The notes under the pieces: generated by a model | What the model was told of the DNA's origin: nothing | What the model saw: only the letters and a program-made list of their open reading frames with translations | Database searches by the model: none | Made by a program: the position numbers and the translations under genes | In this document: piece after piece, positions 6,452 to 11,348 of the stretch | Position numbering within the stretch: the first letter of the stretch is position 1 | Layout of the letters: each line of letters opens with the position of its first letter | Assembly (NCBI GenBank): GCA_964620345.1 | Contig: CAZUHK010000103.1 | Location: 1-11,348 of the forward strand | DNA length: 11,348 nt | Direction of reading: 5' to 3' | Source of the DNA: CAZUHK01 sp964620345 | GTDB taxonomy: Bacteria; Planctomycetota; Phycisphaerae; Phycisphaerales; Zrk34

Positions 6452-7510
6452 TTACTTCGACTCGGCTTCGGGCTGCGCCTCGGCCTCGGCCTCGACCTCT
6501 TCTTCGGCGGCTTCATCGGGCTGGGCGTGGGGGCCGTCGAGGTACTCGGCTTCAAGGGTCGTGCGCAGCTTGGCCAGGGCCTTGTTCTGAATCTGCCGCA
6601 CGCGCTCCTTGGTCAGGCCGACCAGCTTGCCGACCTGTTCGAGGGTCAGGGGCGAGGCGTCTTCACCGCCGGTCAGCGCGAAGCGGTGTTCGATCACCGC
6701 CTGCTCGACGTCCGACAGCTCGGCGTGGTTCTCGCTGAAGATCCGCCGCACCTCGCTGGCGCAGTCGTTCTCGTGGGCCTCGTTGCGGCGCTCCTGGTGG
6801 TCGGACTTTTCCAGCGCCGGGTCGAAGTCCGTGGGGAACATCGCCTTGTACTGGCTGTGCTTCACACCGGTGCGGCTGAAGGCCTTGAGGATGGCCCGGC
6901 AGGCGTAGGTGGAGAACTTGAAGCCCTTGGAGACGTTGAACTTGTCCACCGCACGCAGCAGGGCCATGTTGCCCTCGCTGATCAGGTCGGCAAAGTCCAG
7001 GTCCGTGCCGCGCACGCGTTTGGCCATCGCCAGCACCAGCGCCAGGTTGAACTGCGCGATGCGGTCGCGCAGCTCCCGGCTCTTGCGGTACCACTTGAGC
7101 AGCTCCGCGGCCTGCTTCTCGGTCACCGGCTTGTCGCCGACCTGCTTGCGCAGCTCATCGGTGCGGAAGCGGGCGTAGTTGTACTGCAGAAACAGCGCCT
7201 GCTCCTGCTTCGTCTTGAGCACGACGTTCACCACCCCGCGCACATCCCGCGAGGAGTTGAGGTTCTCCATCACCGGGTGATACCAACTGGTGTTGGGATC
7301 GGGGATGTCCACGTCGGGGTTCATGATCGCGTCCTGAGCACCGGCCTCGTAAAAGGCCTCGTCGTCGACGTAGTCGACCGGCTGGGCGAGGATGTCGCTG
7401 AGCGCGGCCCGATCGCGGGGCGAGAGCTTGGCCGGCACATCGTGCGTCGTGGCCGAGCGGCGCCGGCGGATCTGATCCAGTGGCGAATGGGTGTTGATGA
7501 GGGTGTTCAT
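6452..7510 (-). CDS. Sigma-70 family RNA polymerase sigma factor
   Basis: Directs RNA polymerase to promoters. Residues about 100-118 (TKQEQALFLQYNYARFR) look like region 1.2, residues 155-213 are region 2 (FNLALVLAMAKRVRG, LDFADLISEGNMALLRAVDK, GFKFSTYACRAILKAFSR), and residues about 265-320 are region 4 with a clear -35-binding helix-turn-helix (LTLEQVGKLVGLTKERVRQI). Only about 50 residues separate regions 2 and 4, so region 3 is missing or degenerate. The region 2.3 Trp-Trp pair used by E. coli RpoD for promoter melting is replaced by R205-A206. Residues 1-99 are family-specific and unrecognised; residues 331-350 are a Glu/Ala-rich acidic tail. The start at 7510 (MNTLINTHSP) is preferred to the ATG at 7591 because the extra 27 residues are low-complexity; the ribosome-binding site is weak. 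The role (housekeeping or alternative) is not clear. It is transcribed away from mraZ. Confidence 0.87.
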   Translation of the reverse strand: MNTLINTHSPLDQIRRRRSATTHDVPAKLSPRDRAALSDILAQPVDYVDDEAFYEAGAQDAIMNPDVDIPDPNTSWYHPVMENLNSSRDVRGVVNVVLKTKQEQALFLQYNYARFRTDELRKQVGDKPVTEKQAAELLKWYRKSRELRDRIAQFNLALVLAMAKRVRGTDLDFADLISEGNMALLRAVDKFNVSKGFKFSTYACRAILKAFSRTGVKHSQYKAMFPTDFDPALEKSDHQERRNEAHENDCASEVRRIFSENHAELSDVEQAVIEHRFALTGGEDASPLTLEQVGKLVGLTKERVRQIQNKALAKLRTTLEAEYLDGPHAQPDEAAEEEVEAEAEAQPEAESK

Positions 7511-8040
7511 AGCTGTCCGTGGCCTCTCTGGCGGGCTTCGGCCGCCTTCGTGCCCGACCCGGCACGGTCCGTCCAACGTCGGATGTCGCAACGCTCATGC
7601 CAGTTACGCCGCGCGTCCCGCGTCGGTTCGACTGCTCCATATGGTACCAGATTAGTACCCTTTTCGGAAGCGCTGGTTCGGTCCTTCCAAAAAAAATCGG
7701 AATTGTTTGTGTCGTCAAGGTTTGCGTGCATGCTGGTCCGGCTGTAACGCTCCAGGTCAACCAGCCATTTTAACAGCCCCATCCGACGCAACCCATCCCC
7801 GTAATTGGGGAAAATGGCTCAGCATTGGCCGGTAGTCCCCGGCACCGCCGCAGGCCCCCCGGCCGCGGCCGGATCGCCCAGCGGGGTCGAACCTATCGCC
7901 AATCGACATATTTTCCACGAATTGATGAATTTGGGGGTTGTATTTTGGGGAGGAATGGTATAGATTCCCATGAACGACACGGGTTCGGCACGGATCGCCT
8001 GGCCCTGACGCACGGCACGGATGCCTGGGGAAGCAATGCC
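7511..8040. other. Divergent intergenic region, sigma factor and mraZ promoters
   Basis: About 530 bp between divergent genes, less GC-rich than its surroundings in the middle. It contains the palindrome CCATATGG (7637-7644), overlapping GGTAC-7 nt-GTACC (7643-7659), a run of eight A (7689-7696), and on the - strand TTGACG (7713-7718), which could be a -35 box for the sigma gene although no good -10 is seen at the right distance. TCCCC-GTAATT-GGGGA (7796-7811) is a small hairpin. Open frames here match nothing and are probably chance. Confidence 0.55.
7931..7964 (+). promoter_or_regulatory. Probable mraZ promoter with G-rich direct repeats
   Basis: TATAGA (7959-7964) is a good -10 candidate, with TTGTAT (7938-7943) 15 bp upstream as a poor -35. 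TTGGGG appears at 7931-7936 and again at 7945-7950, and TGG at 7956-7958 lies 10 bp after the second TGGGG. MraZ is known to bind tandem TGGG-type repeats in its own promoter, so these may be autoregulatory sites, but the 14-bp spacing does not fit the usual 10-bp period. Confidence 0.4.
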
Positions 8041-8520
8041 TTGCTCTTCACCGGCACATACGAACACTCGATCGACGCCAAGCAGCGTCTGGCCATCCCG
8101 GCCGAGGTGCGGGAGACGCTGGACGCGCAGCGCGATGGTGCGTCGCTCTACGTGGTGCTCAGCGAAGGCCCGACGCTTTGCGTCTACACCGAGGCGGGCT
8201 TCCAGAAGCGGGCCGATGAGTTGGACGACTCGACCCTGCCGCCGGAGGAAGTGCTCGAGTACGAGCGGTTCTTTTTCTCGCTGGCGCGCCGGGTGGAGCT
8301 GGACAAGCAGGGCCGCGTTCGCCTGCCCGAGCAGTTGTTGAAGATGGTCGATCTGAAGCGCGACGTGGTGTTGATCGGCGTGAAGGATCACCTGGAGATT
8401 CACGATCGTGAAAGCTGGTACGAACAGTTCAGAGCCAAGCTCAGCCAGAAGCCGCAGTTGTTGATGAACCCCCGCCGCGTGGTCGGCCGCAATGTCGGCC
8501 GGGGCGGCGAAGACCGTTAG
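8041..8520 (+). CDS. mraZ: Transcriptional regulator MraZ
   Basis: DNA-binding protein that in other bacteria represses its own division and cell-wall (dcw) operon; it forms rings built from two AbrB-like repeats. Both repeats are present: residues about 1-50 (FTGTYEHSIDAKQRLAIP) and 80-125 (RRVELDKQGRVRLPEQLL), each with the conserved D-x-x-x-R (D12-R16 and D88-R92). At 159 residues it has the usual length. MraZ proteins begin just before the F-x-G-x-Y-E-H block, which here follows a TTG at 8041; GGGGAAG (8027-8033) lies 7 nt upstream. No in-frame ATG or GTG exists nearby, so TTG is the best start. The ATG at 7970 is in another frame and opens only a 12-codon frame. The expected neighbours rsmH and ftsL are absent: a small unknown gene and a terminator follow. 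Identity is firm, the start less so. Confidence 0.88.
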   Translation: MLFTGTYEHSIDAKQRLAIPAEVRETLDAQRDGASLYVVLSEGPTLCVYTEAGFQKRADELDDSTLPPEEVLEYERFFFSLARRVELDKQGRVRLPEQLLKMVDLKRDVVLIGVKDHLEIHDRESWYEQFRAKLSQKPQLLMNPRRVVGRNVGRGGEDR

Positions 8521-8571
8521 AGACCGACGCAAGTTTGGTGTTCCGTGTCGGCGAAGGCAGAAAGGATTCGT

Positions 8572-8823
8572 ATGTCGCCTGTAACGACCCACAGCCCAGC
8601 CCGCGAAGCGACCGGCCGCACGGATGCGGTCGAGCGACGCTGGCGCCCGGACCGGCTCAGCGACGAGCGATTGCTCGCGTTGCACCGGAAACTGGAACGG
8701 CTGCGGGCTCGGGGCGGCGCCTTTGCCGATGTGACGTTGTCCGGCCAGGTGACGGACCGCCTGGCGCCCCTGTTGAATCGCGCCGGGCCCCGGCCACACG
8801 GAAGTGCGCTCAAAGCCACCTGA
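8572..8823 (+). CDS. Small unknown protein downstream of mraZ
   Basis: An 83-residue, Arg-rich protein that I do not recognise. Residues 29-48 (LSDERLLALHRKLERLRARG) should form one amphipathic, positively charged helix; a second helix may span 58-70 (GQVTDRLAPLLNR). The ends are rich in Pro, Thr and Ala and are probably flexible. There is no signal peptide, membrane segment or cysteine. The ATG at 8572 is chosen because AAAGGA (8561-8566) lies 5 nt upstream; a GTG at 8545 would add nine residues but has no such site. It starts 51 bp after mraZ on the same strand, and a terminator follows 31 bp after its stop, so the two genes probably form one transcript. The ribosome-binding site and the operon position support it as real; a function cannot be given. 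Confidence 0.6.
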   Translation: MSPVTTHSPAREATGRTDAVERRWRPDRLSDERLLALHRKLERLRARGGAFADVTLSGQVTDRLAPLLNRAGPRPHGSALKAT

Positions 8824-8854
8824 CGACGCGATTGCTCATTTTCCTCCTCCTCCG

Positions 8855-8893
8855 CCCCGCACCCAGCCGCCTACCGCTGATGCGGGGTTTTTT
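8855..8893 (+). terminator. Intrinsic terminator closing the mraZ unit
   Basis: CCCCGCA (8855-8861) pairs perfectly with TGCGGGG (8881-8887), an inner CAGC/GCTG stem (8864-8867 with 8876-8879) extends it, and six T follow (8888-8893). This is the clearest rho-independent terminator in the window. Confidence 0.85.
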
Positions 8894-8928
8894 GTCGAAC
8901 GCCGATCGCCCAGCGCCCAACGCCGAAC
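8894..8928 (+). repeat. Heptanucleotide tandem repeat, block 1
   Basis: Five consecutive degenerate 7-bp units with consensus GCCSAAC (first unit GTCGAAC, last GCCGAAC) begin directly after the terminator T-run. Seven is not a multiple of three and the units drift, so this is non-coding. Confidence 0.6.
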
Positions 8929-9005
8929 GAGCCACCCCCCCACCGCGATCACCACCACCCCCCAAGCCAAGCCAGAGGCGCAGCGCAGCGAAGCCGGCGG
9001 CTTGG

Positions 9006-9061
9006 GTCGAACGCCCAACACCCGATGCCCGACGACCGACGACCGATGACCAATCACCGAT
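9006..9061 (+). repeat. Heptanucleotide tandem repeat, block 2
   Basis: Eight consecutive 7-bp units, GTCGAAC and GCCCAAC first, drifting to GACCGAC, GACCGAT, GACCAAT and CACCGAT (consensus GMCCRAY). It is in the same 7-bp register as block 1 (start-to-start 112 bp, 16 units). The block ends 37 bp before the RNase D start codon. Confidence 0.65.
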
Positions 9062-9071
9062 GCCGCATCGG
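9057..9071. promoter_or_regulatory. Palindrome upstream of the RNase D gene
   Basis: CCGATGC-C-GCATCGG is a perfect 7-bp inverted repeat with a single central base. Its left half overlaps the end of the heptamer array. An extended -10-like TGCTACCAT (9075-9083) follows, without a recognisable -35. It may be an operator or simply a product of the repeats. Confidence 0.3.
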
Positions 9072-9098
9072 AATCTGCTACCATCCGATGAAGGTTGT

Positions 9099-10430
9099 AT
9101 GGCACAAGATTCGTCCAATCCGCGAGGGCCGGGGCGTCGCAGTTACCGGCAGTACCTCTCCCGCCGCCGACACGAGGCGCACGACGAGGCGACCGCCGAG
9201 GTCCGCGCGGCGGATCGGCCGGACATCCCCGATCACCCGCTGGTCTGCCCGGACCCGCCGATTCTCGTGACCGACGCCGCGGCGATGGACGCGGCGCTGG
9301 CGCACCTGGCCGACCAGCCGGCGGTGGCGTACGACACGGAGTTCATCGGCGAGACGCACTATCGGCCGGACCTTTGCCTGGTGCAGTTGGCCACGGCCGA
9401 TCGGGTGTACGTGATCGACCCCAAGGCCGGCCGGCACAACCACGAGGGCCACGTGCTGGACCTCGAGCCGCTGTGGCGGATGCTCGCCGATGCATCGATC
9501 GAAAAGATCGTCCACGCCGGCGAGCCGGACCTCGAACCGATCGTCCGCCACATCGACGCGGCGCCGGCCAACGTGTTCGACACGCAGATCGCCACCGGCT
9601 TCGTGGGCGATGATTACCCGATGTCCCTGCACAAACTGATCGCCCACTACCTGGACCTGGAACTGCCCAAGGCGGTGACGTTCACCAGGTGGGACCAGCG
9701 GCCGCTGTCGAAGGTTCACCTGCAATACGCCGCGGACGACGTGCGCTATCTGCCGGCGTTGCGCGAGGCGATCGGCCGCCGGCTCGACGAAACCGACCGC
9801 ACCGAATGGGCGCGGGCGGAGTTCGCCGACCTGTGCCGGGCCGAGCTGTACCGCTTCGACGCGGACGCGGTGGTGCATCGGCTGCGCAAGACCTACGCGC
9901 TGGCCAATCGCAACGCGGTGCTGCTGAAGAAGTTCGTGTCGATGCGCGATCAGATCGCCCAGGGGCGCGATCTGCCGCCGCGGTCGGTCCTCAAGGACAG
10001 GGCGCTGGTGGAGCTGGCCCGACGGGCGCCGGAAGATGCGCAGCAGTTGGAACAGGTCGACGCGGTGCCCGCGTCGTTCCGCTCGACGCATCGCAAAGCG
10101 ATCCTGCGCACCGTCAAGCGTGCGACCCAGAGCAAGGCCTGGGCGCAGGCCCCGCCGCGCAGCCGACCGCTGACCGACCGCCAGCGCCAGCGGGTCGACG
10201 ATCTGTGGGCACAAGTCAAGCAGATGTGCGAAGAACAGCGGGTGGCCATCGGCATCGTCACCAACCGGCACGAGTTCACCGAGCTGGCGAAGCTGGCGAT
10301 CCGCCACCGCGACGTCTCGCCCGACCATGTTCTGCTTGGCGGCTGGCGGCGGCAGTTGCTCCAACCGGTCCTCGCCGAGCTGGGCCTGCCGGCCGGCGCG
10401 GTGGACCCCGCCGAATCATCGCCCGCATAA
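9099..10430 (+). CDS. rnd: Ribonuclease D (DEDDy 3'-5' exoribonuclease with HRDC domains)
   Basis: Trims 3' ends of stable RNAs, such as tRNA precursors, in the cytoplasm. The exonuclease domain spans about residues 52-235. All DEDDy residues are visible: D79 and E81 in AYDTEFIGETHY (Exo I), D144 in KIVHAGEPDLEPI (Exo II), and Y210 with D214 in QYAADDVRYL (Exo III). Residues about 262-342 form an HRDC domain (LANRNAVLLKKFVSMRDQIA to KAILRTVKRA). Residues about 358-430 form the second HRDC-like domain of RNase D, ending in LLGGWRRQLLQPVL. At 443 residues it is longer than the E. coli enzyme (375), mainly through a charged N-terminal extension of about 50 residues and linkers. The ATG at 9099 is chosen because AAGG (9091-9094) lies 4 nt upstream and the frame above it runs through the heptamer repeats; an ATG at 9060 is possible. 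The identification is secure. Confidence 0.92.
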   Translation: MAQDSSNPRGPGRRSYRQYLSRRRHEAHDEATAEVRAADRPDIPDHPLVCPDPPILVTDAAAMDAALAHLADQPAVAYDTEFIGETHYRPDLCLVQLATADRVYVIDPKAGRHNHEGHVLDLEPLWRMLADASIEKIVHAGEPDLEPIVRHIDAAPANVFDTQIATGFVGDDYPMSLHKLIAHYLDLELPKAVTFTRWDQRPLSKVHLQYAADDVRYLPALREAIGRRLDETDRTEWARAEFADLCRAELYRFDADAVVHRLRKTYALANRNAVLLKKFVSMRDQIAQGRDLPPRSVLKDRALVELARRAPEDAQQLEQVDAVPASFRSTHRKAILRTVKRATQSKAWAQAPPRSRPLTDRQRQRVDDLWAQVKQMCEEQRVAIGIVTNRHEFTELAKLAIRHRDVSPDHVLLGGWRRQLLQPVLAELGLPAGAVDPAESSPA

Positions 10431-10515
10431 TCGTTACATCTTCACCGCATGGCCGCCCGGCCCCCCCGCCGCGGCGCGTCGATCGAAAACCGCGCGGATA
10501 ACTCGTTTGCGGTCC

Positions 10516-10543
10516 TTGCTCCTGCGCCGCTGAATCGTACAGT
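10516..10543 (+). promoter_or_regulatory. Possible promoter of the second PEP-CTERM gene
   Basis: TTGCTC (10516-10521) and TACAGT (10538-10543) are 16 bp apart. The match is weak (three and four of six). A start near 10550 would put the stem GCCGCC-GATGA-GGCGGC (10552-10568) at the 5' end of the leader, ahead of the ribosome-binding site. Confidence 0.25.
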
Positions 10544-10551
10544 TTGCTCGT

Positions 10552-10568
10552 GCCGCCGATGAGGCGGC
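10552..10568. other. Small hairpin in the leader of the PEP-CTERM gene
   Basis: GCCGCC and GGCGGC pair perfectly around GATGA, followed by TTCCC. It could stabilise the 5' end of the transcript or be a weak stop for RNase D transcription; the T-run is too short to decide. Confidence 0.35.
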
Positions 10569-10598
10569 TTCCCGATCACCCCACACAAGGAAGTGACG

Positions 10599-11168
10599 AT
10601 GAGCAATACGCGACTGTCTGTGTGTCTGTGCGCCGCCGCGGCGCTGCTGGCCGGCCTGAGCGGCGCGGCCCGGGCGGATATGATCACCGGCGAACTGGTC
10701 GGCGTGTTCGGCGGCAACGACAAGCTGGCCAACGTGCAGACCAACTCCGGCTCCGCGACCGCCCTCTTCGACCTGGGCAAGGTCGATCTCGAAGCCGTCA
10801 CCCAGGGCGCGACCTACACCACCGGCGACCTGTCGCTGACCATCACCGCCACCAAAGACCGCACCGAAGCCCTGGGCGGTGAGTGGGCCTACTCGGGTGC
10901 AGGCACGGTGCAGTACGTCGCGGTCAAGGCGGCCAACGCCTACGCCCTGTACGACGTGACCGGCTCGGACATGGCCAACGTGGGCCTGTTCGTCAACGAT
11001 CAGATCGCCAACCGCGGCGGCAAGCTGCACGGCATCAGCCACGTGAGCGTCTACGGCACGCCCACGCCCCCACCGGGTGGCGGCGGCAATCAATCCATCC
11101 CCGAGCCGGCCACCGCGGCGATCCTGGGCCTCGCCGCGGCCGTGATGCTCCACGGACGCCGGCGCTGA
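10599..11168 (+). CDS. PEP-CTERM sorting domain protein, secreted
   Basis: A 189-residue exported protein. Residues 1-26 are a signal peptide with a hydrophobic Leu/Ala core and a likely cleavage after ARA. The mature part (27-165) carries phrases common in PEP-CTERM proteins: a Lys-Ala-rich strand VAVKAANAYALYDV near 106-119 and GKLHGISHVSVYG near 141-153, the latter like the ISHISxY motif found near the end of many such proteins. After a Pro/Gly linker (PTPPPGGGG), the anchor is PEP at 168-170, a hydrophobic helix (TAAILGLAAAVML) and the basic end HGRRR. The ATG at 10599 has AAGGA (10587-10591) 7 nt upstream, better than the GTG at 10593. The anchor resembles that of the PEP-CTERM protein at 900-1769 (both AVMLxGR followed by basic residues), while the rest is unrelated. 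Its function is unknown. Confidence 0.88.
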   Translation: MSNTRLSVCLCAAAALLAGLSGAARADMITGELVGVFGGNDKLANVQTNSGSATALFDLGKVDLEAVTQGATYTTGDLSLTITATKDRTEALGGEWAYSGAGTVQYVAVKAANAYALYDVTGSDMANVGLFVNDQIANRGGKLHGISHVSVYGTPTPPPGGGGNQSIPEPATAAILGLAAAVMLHGRRR

Positions 11169-11201
11169 GCGGGTGCGGTTAATCCGATGAACCCGACCAC
11201 G

Positions 11202-11228
11202 CAGGGCCGGCCGCCGAAGCCGGCCCTG
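11202..11228 (+). terminator. Hairpin after the second PEP-CTERM gene
   Basis: CAGGGCCGGC (11202-11211) pairs perfectly with GCCGGCCCTG (11219-11228) around a 7-nt loop, 33 bp after the stop. The following TCTGTCG is a poor T-run, so termination is likely but not certain. Confidence 0.6.
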
Positions 11229-11315
11229 TCTGTCGATGCCGCGCTCGCCTGCCCACCACCGGCGTCAGCACGCCCGGCCCCGCCGCCGACGCCGCCCGCC
11301 GCTAAGAATCGCGAT

Positions 11316-11336
11316 CAAAAGGGCAAAAGGCAAAAC
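11316..11336 (+). repeat. Short heptamer repeat at the window edge
   Basis: Three 7-bp units, CAAAAGG, GCAAAAG and GCAAAAC, stand in tandem in the non-coding tail (11229-11348), which otherwise shows no gene or structure. Confidence 0.4.
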
Positions 11337-11348
11337 TAATCGACATTT

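Noticed and set aside
7689..7696. Run of eight A as the T-run of a - strand terminator
   Set aside because: No stable stem precedes it on the - strand, and it lies upstream of the sigma gene rather than after a gene.
6407..7747. 446-codon open frame on the + strand
   Set aside because: It is antisense to the sigma factor, whose regions 2 and 4 are unmistakable; it also starts inside the hairpin of the sigma gene's terminator.
8535..9098. Long in-frame upstream extension of the RNase D reading frame
   Set aside because: It runs through the small gene, an intrinsic terminator and 7-bp tandem repeats; the conserved RNase D sequence starts only after 9099, where a ribosome-binding site is present.
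9078..10364. 428-codon open frame on the - strand opposite rnd
   Set aside because: Shadow of the RNase D gene; composition and lack of motifs indicate no real protein.

Overview
The window looks like chromosomal DNA of a planctomycete, most probably of the class Phycisphaerae. This is an inference from the high GC content, two small secreted proteins with PEP-CTERM anchors, a glycosidase family typical of planctomycetes, and a sigma factor with a planctomycete-style region 2. No 16S or other phylogenetic marker is present. I count nine protein genes: eight on the + strand and one on the - strand. There is no tRNA, rRNA, CRISPR array, transposase or phage gene.

Layout. Positions 1-3371 look like a small carbohydrate locus: a GntR/FCD regulator, a PEP-CTERM surface protein whose ribosome-binding site overlaps the regulator's stop codon, a strong hairpin, and a beta-propeller glycosidase-like protein. 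Positions 3372-4308 (about 940 bp) are non-coding. They hold a cluster of related interspersed repeats in both orientations, several hairpins, and a promoter-like sequence for the next gene. A short FlgM-like gene (4309-4596) ends at a terminator. A bifunctional heptose nucleotidyltransferase/kinase with its domains in the reverse of the E. coli HldE order follows (4737-6329). Back-to-back terminators (6355-6425) separate it from a convergent sigma-70-family gene (6452-7510, - strand).

A 530-bp divergent intergenic region leads to mraZ (probably starting with TTG at 8041) and a small unknown gene. A good intrinsic terminator at 8855-8893 closes this two-gene unit, so mraZ here is not followed by rsmH/ftsL as in a standard dcw cluster. 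A heptanucleotide tandem-repeat region (8894-9061) precedes the RNase D gene (9099-10430). The window ends with a second PEP-CTERM gene (10599-11168), a 10-bp-stem hairpin, and a non-coding tail.

The genes do not form one pathway. The left third suggests regulated use or display of carbohydrate-related proteins, the middle concerns envelope heptose supply and sigma/anti-sigma control, and the right part is housekeeping (MraZ, RNase D) plus a secreted protein. I found no clearly novel multi-gene system. The most unusual items are the heptamer repeats, the interspersed repeat cluster, the sigma factor without the region 2.3 tryptophan pair, the reversed HldE-like fusion, and the isolated mraZ.
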